Positions 26,883-36,017 of a stretch of DNA of 64,000 nt are shown here, in pieces; position 1 is the first letter of the stretch, and every line of letters begins with the position of its first letter. The DNA is from Halorussus limi (GTDB taxonomy: Archaea > Halobacteriota > Halobacteria > Halobacteriales > Haladaptataceae). Both the position numbers and the translations under genes were made by a program. Location: positions 1,674,001 to 1,738,000 of the forward strand of contig NZ_CP096659.1 in the NCBI RefSeq assembly GCF_023238205.1, written 5' to 3'. The notes under the pieces were generated by a model, which saw only the letters and a list, made by a program, of their open reading frames with translations, was not told the origin of the DNA and made no database searches.

Positions 26883-27089
26883 TTACTGGCGCTGTGCGGG
26901 CGGCTTCCCGGCGGAGTCGGGCACGATGAATTCGATGGCCGCGCCTGCTGCGAGGTACGCCAGCACGAGCGACGACCCCGCGACGAAGACGAACCCGACC
27001 GCCAGCAGGATGATGGAGGTGGGGAACGCCAGCGCGGCGTCGGTGAAGTAGCCGATCATGTCCACGACGTTTTGGATGATGCTCGCCAT
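26883..27089 (-). CDS. Small single- or double-TM membrane protein, unknown function
   Basis: Sixty-eight residues beginning MASIIQNVVDMIGYF. Residues 20-55 form one long or two short hydrophobic helices (PTSIILLAVGFVFVAGSSLVLAYLAAGAAIEF), followed by a short polar tail PDSAGKPPAQRQ. I know no function. The stop is 10 nt from the convergent mer stop. The composition (few Arg, strong hydrophobic core) and a clean ATG support it as a real gene. Confidence 0.65.
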   Translation of the reverse strand: MASIIQNVVDMIGYFTDAALAFPTSIILLAVGFVFVAGSSLVLAYLAAGAAIEFIVPDSAGKPPAQRQ

Positions 27090-27210
27090 GTCTACACGTC
27101 TGGAGTCGGGATACTTGTTTGCTCCGTATGCGCGTCGGAAGCGACAGGGGCGACGACGACCCCGCCGACGCTCCGCTACCCTTACGACGGGGGCCTCCGT
27201 AGTCGAGGGC

Positions 27211-27612
27211 GTGCCAGAGGACGCTTCGCTCGACGCCTTCGCTTCGACCGACGAGGACGCCGCGCAACCGGCCGCCGTCGAGTCCGAGGCCGCCGAATCC
27301 GAAACTGCCGACTCTGAAAACGCTAACTCCGATTCTGACGGCCTCGAAACCACCGACTCCGATACCGCTGACTCCGGGACCGATGGGTCCGAGACAGGCG
27401 ATTCGGAAGCCCCGTCCGACGATTCGGCGGTTGCGGAATCGTCGGACGACTCTCCTCCGACCGTCGAGGACGCCGACCCCGCCGTCTCGACCTACCGGTG
27501 GTCGCCGGAGGACGGCGAGTGCGCCGACTGCGGTGAGGCGACCGAGCGCCGCTGGCGGGCCGACGGCGAACGCGGCGGCGCGCTGGTCTGTGCCGACTGC
27601 AAGGACTGGTGA
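27211..27612 (+). CDS. Acidic linker protein with C-terminal zinc-ribbon, haloarchaeal DUF7573-like
   Basis: A 133-residue protein from a GTG, starting VPEDASLDAFASTDED. A long Asp/Glu/Ser/Thr-rich disordered region (residues 15-95) is followed by a C-terminal zinc-ribbon: YRWSPEDGECADCGEATERRWRADGE...VCADCKDW, with CxxC twice. The N-terminal PEDASLDAF and the terminal CADCKDW recall a family widespread in haloarchaea. The frame is open further upstream, but that part is Arg-rich and unlike coding sequence. Function unknown. Confidence 0.72.
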   Translation: MPEDASLDAFASTDEDAAQPAAVESEAAESETADSENANSDSDGLETTDSDTADSGTDGSETGDSEAPSDDSAVAESSDDSPPTVEDADPAVSTYRWSPEDGECADCGEATERRWRADGERGGALVCADCKDW

Positions 27613-27642
27613 GTCTCTGCGGGGCGGTCGGCCTACTCGTCG

Positions 27643-28251
27643 CTACTCCTCTTTTAGCAGGCGCCCCTCGATGTACGTGTCCAGTTCGTCGAGGACGGCG
27701 CGCGCGGCGTCCGGGCGGTCGGTCGCCACGTACTCGCCCATCGCGCCGTTGGCGACGGTCAGCAGGAACGAGGCGGTCCGGTCGGGGTCCACCTCTCGGA
27801 AGGTGCCTTCCTCGATGCCGTCCCTGACGATGTCGGCGATGTAGTCGCGGAAGAACCGATTGCTCCGAGTGAAGTGGTCCCGGTAGTCGGGGTCGTTGAC
27901 CGCCTGCGCGCGGAGTTCCACGACGATGCCCGCGAACTCCTCGCTCTCTGGGTCTTCCGGGACGGCGAGCGCGCCGACGAACGACCGGAGTCGCTCGTCG
28001 GCGCGGGTTCCCTCGCACAGCGTCATTCCCTCCTCGAGGTGGTCGAGGATGAATTCGAGGAAATCGACCAACAGGTCGTCCTTCCCGTCGTGGTGGTGAT
28101 AGAGCAGCGACTTGCTCTTGCCGAACTCGTCGGCGATGCGCTGAATCGTCAGGTCGGCGTAACCGTACTCCACCAGCGCCTGATAGGTGGCTTCCATGAT
28201 TGCCGTGCGAGTGTCGTCGGCCGAGTCGTCGAAGAGACCGTCGGGCGGCAT
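27643..28251 (-). CDS. TetR/AcrR-family transcriptional regulator
   Basis: A 202-residue regulator. The N-terminal HTH reads RTAIMEATYQALVEYGYADLTIQRIADEFGKSKSLLYHHHDGKDDLL (residues about 15-61), the TetR signature. The C-terminal ligand domain contains FTRSNRFFRDYIADIVRDGIEEG and LLTVANGAMGEYV. It faces the moxR operon divergently across a 362-bp gap containing a 26-bp palindrome that could be its operator. Target genes unknown; TetR proteins often regulate themselves and adjacent genes. Confidence 0.92.
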   Translation of the reverse strand: MPPDGLFDDSADDTRTAIMEATYQALVEYGYADLTIQRIADEFGKSKSLLYHHHDGKDDLLVDFLEFILDHLEEGMTLCEGTRADERLRSFVGALAVPEDPESEEFAGIVVELRAQAVNDPDYRDHFTRSNRFFRDYIADIVRDGIEEGTFREVDPDRTASFLLTVANGAMGEYVATDRPDAARAVLDELDTYIEGRLLKEE

Positions 28252-28613
28252 GTGGTTGAGTGAATACGTAGGCGGAGGGAACCTTTAACCCTCGGGCCTC
28301 GCTTAGGATAATCTACTACTCGGACGTTAAAAATCAGGACAAATATCGAGCGAAACGCCTCGTCCGAGGCGTTTCGAGTGAGGCGTTCGCTGCCGACCCG
28401 GAACGACCGCCCGCATCGAGTGTCCCCGAATTCGTCCCTTAGACTCTCTCAACCGTCCGTCGTCGCGTCGCGCCGTTCACAGTTTCCGAACACGTTCTCG
28501 GCGGGACAAAAGTTTCAAAGGTGGACCCGAAACGTACGGGTAGTATCCGCACGCTCTCGCGGCCGACGGTCCGGTCGCGAACCTCCGCCCTCTGCGTGCA
28601 GACCCACTCATCC
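28252..28613. other. Intergenic region between tetR and moxR
   Basis: 362 bp without a supported gene. Near the tetR start there is a reverse-strand TTAAAG, probably its TATA element. The palindrome lies in the middle, preceded by an AT-rich AAAAATC and AAATATC. No clear box is seen at the correct distance from the moxR ATG at 28614. Confidence 0.5.
28351..28376. repeat. Perfect 12-bp inverted repeat with 2-nt centre in the tetR/moxR intergenic region
   Basis: CGAAACGCCTCG-tc-CGAGGCGTTTCG, 100 bp from the tetR start and about 240 bp from the moxR start. The size and near-zero spacing resemble a TetR-type operator. It could equally form a hairpin in RNA. A single further copy of the GAGGCGTT half follows at 28380-28387. 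Confidence 0.7.
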
Positions 28614-29588
28614 ATGACGGAAGCCAATCCCCCTCAGCGCCGAACCGACGCGTCACCCGACCCGCTGCCGGTAGACGAGGCGGCCGACATCGCCGAGCGA
28701 GTGGTCGAGAACGTCGAGCGTGTCATCGTGGGCCACCACGACGTGACCGAACACATCGTCACCGCCATCCTCGCGCGGGGCCACCTCCTGCTGGACGACG
28801 TGCCCGGCGTCGGCAAGACGATGCTCGCCCGGTCGCTCGCCCGCTCCATCGACTGCGACTTCTCGCGGGTCCAGTTCACGCCCGACCTGATGCCGACCGA
28901 CGTGACCGGCGTGAACGTCTTCGACGAGCGGACCCGGGAGTTCGAGTTCCGGCCCGGTCCCGTCTTCGGCAACGTGGTCCTCGCCGACGAGATAAATCGC
29001 GCCCCGCCCAAGACCCAGTCCGCCCTGCTGGAGGCGATGGAGGAGGCGCAGGTCACCGTGGACGGCCAGACCTACGACCTCGACCAACCGTTCACCGTCA
29101 TCGCCACCCAGAACGACGTGGAGGCCGACCGCACCTACGAACTCCCCATCGCCGAGGTCGACCGGTTCACCAAGCGCCTGACGCTGGGCTATCCCTCTCC
29201 GGAGGACGAGTCCGAGGTCCTCCGGCGCGTGACCGGCGGCCACCCAATCGACGAACTCGAACCCGTGGCGACCGCCGAGGACGTGCTGGCCGCCCGCGAG
29301 ACGGTCGAGAGCGTCACCGCCGAGGAGGCCGTTCGGGCGTACGTCACCCGACTGGCCAACTACACCCGCGACCACGCCGACCTCGGGGTGAGTCCGCGCG
29401 GGTCCATCGCGCTCCTCCGGTCGGCGCAGGCCCGCGCCGTCTTGGAGGGCCGCGACTACGTGATTCCCGACGACGTGCAGTCCGAGGCCGAGAGCGTCCT
29501 CGCCCATCGAGTCCGGACCGGCGCGCCGGGCGGCACGTCGGGTCGAGAGCTGATAGCCGACGCCGTCGATTCGGTCCCGGTGGAGTGA
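28614..29588 (+). CDS. MoxR-family AAA+ ATPase
   Basis: A 324-residue AAA+ protein. Walker A is DDVPGVGKTMLAR (about residues 61-73), Walker B is VLADEINRAPPKTQSALLEAMEE, then sensor-1 ATQNDVEADRTYELPIAEVDRF. MoxR proteins act as chaperones that activate partner complexes, often DUF58/vWA proteins. The ATG at 28614 is used because upstream sequence lacks protein character. The stop is 1 nt from the DUF58 start, and a GGTGGAG-like ribosome site lies at the junction. It is first in the MoxR-DUF58-transglutaminase operon. Confidence 0.93.
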   Translation: MTEANPPQRRTDASPDPLPVDEAADIAERVVENVERVIVGHHDVTEHIVTAILARGHLLLDDVPGVGKTMLARSLARSIDCDFSRVQFTPDLMPTDVTGVNVFDERTREFEFRPGPVFGNVVLADEINRAPPKTQSALLEAMEEAQVTVDGQTYDLDQPFTVIATQNDVEADRTYELPIAEVDRFTKRLTLGYPSPEDESEVLRRVTGGHPIDELEPVATAEDVLAARETVESVTAEEAVRAYVTRLANYTRDHADLGVSPRGSIALLRSAQARAVLEGRDYVIPDDVQSEAESVLAHRVRTGAPGGTSGRELIADAVDSVPVE

Positions 29589-29589
29589 G

Positions 29590-30702
29590 ATGCTGACGCG
29601 ACGCGGATGGGCGCTCGCGGCCGTCGCGGTCGCTGGCTTCGTGCTGGCCGCGTGGTTCAGCGCCCGCTCGTTGAACGCGGTGGTCGGTCCCCTCGCCGTC
29701 GCCCTCGCAGCGGGGTACGTGCAGGTCCAGCGCGTCGGCCAACCCGAACTCCGGACCGAGACGCCCGAGTACGGCTTCGCCGGAGAGACTGTCTCGGTCT
29801 CGCTCGACTTCGAGACCGCGACGCCGATGGCCGCGACGGTCCGCCTCGACGCCGACGAGGGCCTCGCCGTGGACGACGCCGCGGTGGAGACGACCGTCGC
29901 CGACGAGTCGCTGTCGTTCGACGTGACGCTCCGGGACCGCGGGTTCCGGTCGGTCGGTCCGGTCGAGGTCGCGGTAGAGGACGTGCTGGGCGTCTGGTCC
30001 CGGACCTACACCTACCCCGTCAGCAGGGAGATAGTCGTGTTCCCCGAGATTCACCGCCTGCGCGACGCCGGGGACCTCGCGGCGCTGCACCGGCAGTTCG
30101 GACTCGGCGGCCGCGACCGGTTCGACCAGTTGCGGGAGTACGAGCGCGGCGACCCGCTCCGGGACGTCCACTGGAAGGCCAGCGCCAAGCGCCCGACGGA
30201 GGACCTCGTGGTGATGGAGTTCGAGGCCGAGGAGGAGCGCGAACAGGTCGAACTCCTCGCGGAGGCCGAGGGTGGCCGGATGGACGAGGTGGCCGAGGCG
30301 GCCGCCAGCGTCCTGACGTACCTGCTCGACGCCGGACTCGCGGTCGGCCTGACGGTCCCCGGCGACCGGGTCGAACCCGGAACCGGCCCCGACCACCGGA
30401 CCGACCTGCTGACCCTGCTGGCCCGGACGCACCCCGGCACGGTCGGCGACTCCCGGCGCGACCGGGCCGACGTGCTGGTTCGGTCGGAGGCCGAGGCGGA
30501 CGACGTTCGGGTCACGGTCGGCGACCGGACCGTCGCTTTCAGTCAGTTGTCGGGCGGGCGCGACGGAAGCGGGACCGCCGGCGCGAGCGCCGGATACGCC
30601 GGAGAGGACGGGTCCGGCGGTCGGTCGGCGGCGGCGGACGCCGCCGACCGGACCGCGTTCGCCGACGGCGGGTCAGGTTTCTCGGGAGGTGACTCCCGAT
30701 GA
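29590..30702 (+). CDS. DUF58 domain protein, membrane-anchored
   Basis: A 370-residue protein. The N-terminal two-helix membrane anchor reads GWALAAVAVAGFVLAAWF and VVGPLAVALAAGYVQV. A beta-rich segment follows, then the DUF58 core: DRFDQLREYERGDPLRDVHWKASAKRPTEDLVVMEFE (about residues 177-215), the family signature. The last 40 residues are Gly/Ser-rich. It partners with MoxR in many genomes, probably at the cytoplasmic membrane. Its last 4 nt overlap the transglutaminase start, and its end encodes the hairpin around that gene's ribosome-binding site. Confidence 0.9.
   Translation: MLTRRGWALAAVAVAGFVLAAWFSARSLNAVVGPLAVALAAGYVQVQRVGQPELRTETPEYGFAGETVSVSLDFETATPMAATVRLDADEGLAVDDAAVETTVADESLSFDVTLRDRGFRSVGPVEVAVEDVLGVWSRTYTYPVSREIVVFPEIHRLRDAGDLAALHRQFGLGGRDRFDQLREYERGDPLRDVHWKASAKRPTEDLVVMEFEAEEEREQVELLAEAEGGRMDEVAEAAASVLTYLLDAGLAVGLTVPGDRVEPGTGPDHRTDLLTLLARTHPGTVGDSRRDRADVLVRSEAEADDVRVTVGDRTVAFSQLSGGRDGSGTAGASAGYAGEDGSGGRSAAADAADRTAFADGGSGFSGGDSR
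30684..30697 (+). promoter_or_regulatory. Hairpin enclosing the Shine-Dalgarno site of the transglutaminase gene
   Basis: GGGAG-GTGA-CTCCC folds as a 5-bp stem with a GUGA (GNRA-type) tetraloop, ending 1 nt before the ATG at 30699. The SD sequence GGAGGTGA (30685-30692) lies in the stem and loop. Ribosomes finishing DUF58 would open it, so it may enforce translational coupling. Confidence 0.55.
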
Positions 30703-32969
30703 GCGCCGACGGCGCGGTCGGCCGCGCGCTCGAACTGGGCGACGCGAGGGTGTCGTATCACTGGCTCGCGGTCGGGTCGCTCGGCGTCACGATGGCGGCT
30801 TACCTGAGCGTCCTCTTTCACATCACCGACATCGTGGGCGGGGCCCCGACGCTGGCCGCGCTGGTCGCCGGAACCCTCCTCGCGGGGGCGGCGACCGCCC
30901 GGCGACTCCGACCGCTTCGGGCCGCCGCGCTGGCGGGCGTCCTGCTTGCGCTCGGCCTCGTCGGGTACTACCTCGCGGTGCCGAGCGCGTATCTGGTGGC
31001 GCTCTCGCTCGGGAAGGTCGCGGCCGACAACGTCGCGCTGCTGACCGGTCTCTCGGTCCTCCGGATGACCGAGGTCGGCGCGTGGGCGCTCGGCGTCGCC
31101 CCGGCGATGGTGTTCGCGCCGTGGTATCTCGTCCTCCGGCGGCGCTACGCGCTGGCGGTCGGCGCGGCCGGGACCGCGCTCGGGTTCTTCGTGCTGACCG
31201 GCGACCTCGGCAACTTCGCCACGCTCGTCGGCACGCTCGGCGCGATTGCCACGCTCGGGTTCGGCACCTTGGCGCGCCGGGGCGGCACGGCCGCGCAGGT
31301 CGACACGCTGGCGGTCGTGCTTGTGGCAATGGTGGTGCTGGCCTCGACGGTCAGCGTCGTGCCCGGCGGCGCGGCGAGTCCCATCCTGCCGGGCGGCGGA
31401 GCGAGCGCCCCGACCGTCGAGCAGGCGTTCGTCACCAACCAGGAGCGAGTGACCATCAAGGGGTCGATTCGGCTCTCGCCGAAGGTCCGGTTCTCGGTCG
31501 AATCGAACGAGAAGGCGTACTGGCGGGTCGCGGCCTACGACCGCTACGACGGCAACGGCTGGATTCGGACCGGCGACGGCACGGGGTATCGGTCTCAGCC
31601 CGCGCCGCCCGGCCCGACCCGGACCGTCGAACAGACCGTCACGGTCGAGGCCGAGCGCGTGGCCGCGATGCCCGCGGCGTGGAAGCCGACCCGACTGACC
31701 TCGGGCGACCGCGACAACACCCGCGTCAGTTCGCTCGGGGCGTTCGACCCCGTGGGGTCGCTCCGGCAGGGCGAGTCCTACACGGTCGTCAGCCGCGTCC
31801 CCGACCCGACGACCCGGCAGCTCCGGTCGGCTGGCACCGATTACCCCGAACACATCGAGAGCCGCTACCTCCAACTTCCGGGGAGTTCGGCCGACCGCAT
31901 CCGCCAGCGGACCGACCGGATAACCGAGGCGGCGAACGCGACGACGCCCTACGAGAAGGCCGAGGCCGTCGAGCGGTGGCTGGAGGCGAACAAGGCCTAC
32001 TCGAAGGATGTCTCCCGCCCCGACGGTAACGTCGCCGAGAGCTTCATCTTCGACATGGAGCGGGGCTACTGCACCTACTACGCCACCGCGATGACTGCGA
32101 TGCTTCGGTCGCAGGACATTCCGGCCCGGTTCGTCGTGGGCTACACCTCGGGCCAGCGCGTCGCCGAGGACGAGTGGGTCGTCCGCGGCCTCGACTCCCA
32201 CGCGTGGGTCGAGGTCTACTTCCCCCGAATCGGATGGGTGAAGTACGACCCCACGCCCGGCGGTCCGCGCCAGCAGGTCGAGGACTCCCGCGTCGAGCGC
32301 GCCCGTCAGAGCAACGTCTCGGGCGTGGACACCAACGAGAGCAAGGCGGGAACGTGGACGCCGACCGAGACCACGACCGTCTCCGGCGGGTCCGAGACCA
32401 CCGTCGCCGTCGGAAACGCGACGAGCAGCCCCGTCACGACGGGGTCCGGCCTGCCCGACCGGCAACCCATCGACCCCGGAAGCGGACTCAACGGCACAGA
32501 CGGCGAGTTTACGACCACCGGCGCGAGCGGGGTGGACGGCGGAGGCGGCGACGGTGGCGGCGGAATCCCGATTTCGATGCCCTCGCGCGAGCAGGCGGCG
32601 CTGGGCGCGCTCGTGGTCGCGGGCCTGCTCGCGGCAGCGCGCCGGACCGGCCTGCTCGGCCGCCTTCGGCGTGCGGTCTGGCTCCGCTGGCAACCCCGCC
32701 GGGACCCCGAGACCGACGTGAGCAGGGCGTTCGACCGACTGGAACACCTGCTCGCTCGGGAGTACCGCGCTCGGGAGTCGGGCGAGACGCCCCGCCAGTA
32801 CCTCGCGGCGCTGGAGGCCCGCTACGACGTGGACGACCGGGCCGAACGCGTCGGGGCCATCTACGAGCGAGTCCGCTACGCCGGGGCGGTCGAGGACGGT
32901 CTGGCCGAGGAGGCGGTCTCGCTGGTCGACGAACTGGTCCGCGACCGCCGGAGTCTCCTCGGGCGGTGA
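30699..32969 (+). CDS. TgpA-like transglutaminase membrane protein with DUF4129 tail
   Basis: A 756-residue protein. Residues 15-235 contain about six TM segments (TgpA N-terminal region). The transglutaminase core has the catalytic Cys in RGYCTYYATAMTAML (about 450), His in LDSHAWVEVYFPR (about 500) and Asp in VKYDPTPG (about 515). After a Thr/Ser/Gly-rich linker comes another TM segment (QAALGALVVAGLLAAA, about 630) and a DUF4129-like C-terminal region with REYRARESGETPRQYLAAL. The core faces outside. It forms an operon with MoxR and DUF58. In bacteria this trio is linked to the envelope; in archaea the target is unknown. Confidence 0.9.
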   Translation: MSADGAVGRALELGDARVSYHWLAVGSLGVTMAAYLSVLFHITDIVGGAPTLAALVAGTLLAGAATARRLRPLRAAALAGVLLALGLVGYYLAVPSAYLVALSLGKVAADNVALLTGLSVLRMTEVGAWALGVAPAMVFAPWYLVLRRRYALAVGAAGTALGFFVLTGDLGNFATLVGTLGAIATLGFGTLARRGGTAAQVDTLAVVLVAMVVLASTVSVVPGGAASPILPGGGASAPTVEQAFVTNQERVTIKGSIRLSPKVRFSVESNEKAYWRVAAYDRYDGNGWIRTGDGTGYRSQPAPPGPTRTVEQTVTVEAERVAAMPAAWKPTRLTSGDRDNTRVSSLGAFDPVGSLRQGESYTVVSRVPDPTTRQLRSAGTDYPEHIESRYLQLPGSSADRIRQRTDRITEAANATTPYEKAEAVERWLEANKAYSKDVSRPDGNVAESFIFDMERGYCTYYATAMTAMLRSQDIPARFVVGYTSGQRVAEDEWVVRGLDSHAWVEVYFPRIGWVKYDPTPGGPRQQVEDSRVERARQSNVSGVDTNESKAGTWTPTETTTVSGGSETTVAVGNATSSPVTTGSGLPDRQPIDPGSGLNGTDGEFTTTGASGVDGGGGDGGGGIPISMPSREQAALGALVVAGLLAAARRTGLLGRLRRAVWLRWQPRRDPETDVSRAFDRLEHLLAREYRARESGETPRQYLAALEARYDVDDRAERVGAIYERVRYAGAVEDGLAEEAVSLVDELVRDRRSLLGR

Positions 32970-33083
32970 GACCGGGCGGGAATCGCCCGGACGCCAGCGG
33001 GACCGCCGGAGTGGTCCGGCGGCCCCGCTCAGGCGGAGCGCAGGCGCCCTCGTTCCGTTTTTCTCGGGGCTCTGCTCGGGTAA

Positions 33084-33422
<339 letters not shown>

Positions 33423-33650
33423 CCTCGCGTCGGTTTTGCGCTGTGTTACAGGGTCAACGAGTAACTACTGCGTTTCGAGTCGGGCGGTCGCGGCGCTCCG
33501 CCTCCGGGCGTCGCCCCCGCTCGGCACTCTCTCCGTTCTTCACGTGCGATAGCGACGTCAGTCCCCGACCTGCGGGTCCGGAGTCGAATCGAGGGGCGAA
33601 GGCGAACCGAGGACGAAACCGAGTAGTCCCCGGCCTTCGAACGCCCGGCC

Positions 33651-34061
33651 ATGGAAACGCACGGCTTTCTCTCGCCCGCGACCGAGTCCGAGGCCCGCGA
33701 CCGCTACGAGGCGGTCGGCCCGGCGGCCCAGACGGTCGTCAAGGAGACCGCGAAGGCGATGGAGTTCGCCCCCGACGAGTACGACGAGCGCGTGACCGGC
33801 GAGGTCGTCGAGACCGCCCGCGACGCGCTGTTCGCGTCGCTGTTGGCGGTTCGAACCGGCACGCGCGAGGAGTACGAGGAGTGGTTGGCCGACCGCGACC
33901 GCGACGCGGTCGAGCGAGGGTCGGAGAACGTGGACAACGTCGCGTGGCACGACGCCCTCGGCGAGACCGTGGTGGCCGCGACCTACCAGAGCGAGGAGCG
34001 GGCGGCGGTGGCGACGCTACGGCGGCAGGCGTTCGGGCGCGTCTATCGAGACCTGCTGTAG
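33651..34061 (+). CDS. DUF5809-like haloarchaeal protein, unknown function
   Basis: A 136-residue acidic protein starting METHGFLSPATESEARDRYEAVGPAAQTVVKETAKAM, predicted all-helical. FASLLAVRTGTREEYEEWLADR and VAWHDALGETVVAATYQSEERAAVATLRRQAFGRVYRDLL are visible conserved-looking stretches. It resembles a DUF family (DUF5809) found throughout haloarchaea. There are no catalytic motifs. Convergent with the DtxR-type gene, with 8 bp between stops. Confidence 0.7.
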   Translation: METHGFLSPATESEARDRYEAVGPAAQTVVKETAKAMEFAPDEYDERVTGEVVETARDALFASLLAVRTGTREEYEEWLADRDRDAVERGSENVDNVAWHDALGETVVAATYQSEERAAVATLRRQAFGRVYRDLL

Positions 34062-34069
34062 TCGCTCGG

Positions 34070-34555
34070 TTACGGGTCCGACTCGACGCGTTCGGCGGTC
34101 GTCCGAACCTCGTCGCTACACTCGCTGTACTCGTCGTGGGGTGCGCGACACGCCCCGTCGCAGGGGTGGTCCACGATGTCCTTGAGGCGGTGGACCGCCT
34201 CCTCGGAGAGGACCTGCCCGAGCGCACGGGGGTCGTCCGCGCCGTCGCGGTCGGCGTCGCGGAGCGCCGCCACGTCCACGCCGAGGTCGTCTTCGAGGAA
34301 GTTCTCGGCCACGCACCGGCGCCACGCGAACTCGCGGGCGGCCGACTCGCCCGCGTCGGTCAGCGTCACGCCCTCGTACTTCCGGTGGTCGGCGAGTCCC
34401 CGGTCGGCCAGCGTCTCGACCATGTTGGTGACGCTCGCGTCGCTCACGTCCAGCACCGCGGCGAGTTCGCCGGTCTTCGCCCGCCGGTCGGTCTCGGCGG
34501 TGAGCAGGTGGACGGCCCTGAGGTAGCGCCCGACGCTCTCCGAAACCTCGGTCAT
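34070..34555 (-). CDS. DtxR/MntR-type metal-dependent transcriptional regulator
   Basis: A 161-residue regulator. The N-terminal winged helix reads ESVGRYLRAVHLLTAETDRRAKTGELAAVLDVSDASVTNMVETLADRGLADHRKYEGVTLTDAGE. The dimerisation/metal domain has RRCVAENFLEDDLGV and a His/Cys-rich VHRLKDIVDHPCDGACRAPHDEYSEC end. The family binds Fe(II) or Mn(II) and represses metal uptake. The ATG at 34555 lies 28 nt after a TATA-like box. No SH3-like third domain, so it is the short MntR/SirR type. Confidence 0.88.
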   Translation of the reverse strand: MTEVSESVGRYLRAVHLLTAETDRRAKTGELAAVLDVSDASVTNMVETLADRGLADHRKYEGVTLTDAGESAAREFAWRRCVAENFLEDDLGVDVAALRDADRDGADDPRALGQVLSEEAVHRLKDIVDHPCDGACRAPHDEYSECSDEVRTTAERVESDP

Positions 34556-34580
34556 GCTACGTAGCGTGGTCTCCCACGAG

Positions 34581-34588
34581 TATAGTTT
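34581..34588 (-). promoter_or_regulatory. TATA-like box of the DtxR-type regulator gene
   Basis: Reverse strand AAACTATA within CAAAACTATACTC, about 28 nt before the ATG at 34555; a leaderless transcript is expected. Confidence 0.5.
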
Positions 34589-34739
34589 TGTTCCCGGACA
34601 CCTGCGGGGACTCTCGACCCGGCGTCTCGGTCTCGCAGACGCCGGCACGCGCCGACCGCAGCGCGGAGCGTCGTCGGGCGGGACGGGTTTCGAACGCCGA
34701 GGGGTCACGCTTTAGCCCTCGGGCACCGACCCGGTTTCC

Positions 34740-35270
34740 ATGAGCGACGACTGGCGCGTCATCGAGTCGGTCGAGGAGTACGAAACCGGGTGGTACACCG
34801 GCGGCTACGACCTCGTGGAGCAACCCGACGGGTCGACCAAGAAGTACTACTGGGCCGAACTCCCGCCCGCGGTGGTCGTCTTGGCCGTGACCGACGGGCA
34901 GGTCGTCTTCGTCGAACAGTACCGCCCAGTCATCGGCGAGGAGTGTCTCGAATGCCCCGCGGGCATCGTGGAGGACGGCGAGTCCTACACCCGGGCCGGG
35001 GCGCGCGAACTCCGCGAGGAGACCGGCTTCGACCCCGCGGGCGTCAGCCTACTGGAGGACTTCTACTGCTCGACCGGCGTCCTGCGCCACGAGCGCGGCA
35101 TCGTCTTCGCCGAGGGACTCACGCCGGTCGAGCGAGACCTGGACGCAAACGAGTTCCTCTCGGTCCGCACGCTACCCGTCGAGGACGCGCTCGACGCCGC
35201 CCGAGAGGACCCGGCCAACGACGCCACCATCGAGGCGCTCCTGCTGGCCGAGCGGGAGGGACTGCTCTGA
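34740..35270 (+). CDS. Nudix hydrolase, ADP-ribose pyrophosphatase-like
   Basis: A 176-residue enzyme with a perfect Nudix box GIVEDGESYTRAGARELREETGF (about residues 75-97). The preceding VVFVEQYRPVIGEECLECPAG is typical of ADP-sugar pyrophosphatases, and LLEDFYCSTGVLRHERGIVFAEGL follows. It probably cleaves ADP-ribose or a related nucleotide sugar. Monocistronic, with an ATG at the expected place for the family. Confidence 0.9.
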   Translation: MSDDWRVIESVEEYETGWYTGGYDLVEQPDGSTKKYYWAELPPAVVVLAVTDGQVVFVEQYRPVIGEECLECPAGIVEDGESYTRAGARELREETGFDPAGVSLLEDFYCSTGVLRHERGIVFAEGLTPVERDLDANEFLSVRTLPVEDALDAAREDPANDATIEALLLAEREGLL

Positions 35271-35309
35271 GTCGCGCCTCGGCGTTCGGTCGGGGGCCGC
35301 GTCGCCGAG

Positions 35310-35957
35310 TCAGGTCTCCGTGACCAGCGTTCGGGCGATGAGTTTCGACTCGGCCCGGCGCATCCGGCCGGACACCGCGGTCGGCGACAGGCCGAGTTCG
35401 TCGGCGAGTTCTTCGAGCGTGATGTCCCGCGGTTCCTCGAAGTAGCCGCGTTCGAGCGCGGTCAACAGCGTCTCGCGCTGTTCGGTCGTCAGGTCGTAGC
35501 TCCCCTCGGTGTCCACCTCGGTCAGCGAGTGGAGTCGCCGGAGTTCGAGCGAGATGTCGTGGTCGACGCACTCGGACTGAAACGACCGGACGCCGTCTTG
35601 GTCCGTGAACCGGAGTTCGAACCGCCACGTGTCGTCCTGTCCGCTGGCCTCCAGCACGGTGGCCTCGGCGTTCCGGAGGATGCTCCCGAGGTCGGTCATC
35701 ACGTCGGACCACGCCACCCGGTAGAGAATCTGGTCCTCCACGCCGTCTACCCGGTCCAGCGACTCCACCACCGGTTGCTCGCGGACCGTCTCGGCGAACG
35801 CCTCCAAGTCCCGTCCCCACGCCCAGAAGAACGGCAGTATCTCCTTGCGGGTCGGCACGACCTTCTCCAGTTCGACGCGCACGTCGGGGTGGGACGCGAG
35901 CGCGTCGCCCAGCGCGAACTCCTCGGCTGGCGTCGTGAACTCCGCGATGATGCTCAT
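35310..35957 (-). CDS. HTH_10 (bacterio-opsin activator-type) regulator
   Basis: A 215-residue regulator. The C-terminal HTH_10 domain reads LTTEQRETLLTALERGYFEEPRDITLEELADELGLSPTAVSGRMRRAESKLI (residues about 155-206). The N-terminal part starts MSIIAEFTTPAEEFALGDALASHPDVRVELEKVVPT and resembles the effector half of Bat-like proteins, without PAS or GAF motifs. It is convergent with the Nudix gene. Targets unknown. Confidence 0.9.
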   Translation of the reverse strand: MSIIAEFTTPAEEFALGDALASHPDVRVELEKVVPTRKEILPFFWAWGRDLEAFAETVREQPVVESLDRVDGVEDQILYRVAWSDVMTDLGSILRNAEATVLEASGQDDTWRFELRFTDQDGVRSFQSECVDHDISLELRRLHSLTEVDTEGSYDLTTEQRETLLTALERGYFEEPRDITLEELADELGLSPTAVSGRMRRAESKLIARTLVTET

Positions 35958-36017
35958 CCTCTCGTACGTCGGTACGCACCACTAAAATAGAAGTGGCAAC
36001 GGGTACCACGAAAGCGA

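Noticed and set aside
27058-27210. N-terminal extension of the DUF7573-like protein
   Set aside because: The extension is Arg-rich and overlaps the start of the opposite small membrane protein; the GTG at 27211 matches the family start.
28351-28376. Palindrome as a transcription terminator
   Set aside because: No gene ends near it on either strand; it lies between divergent starts, so an operator is more likely.
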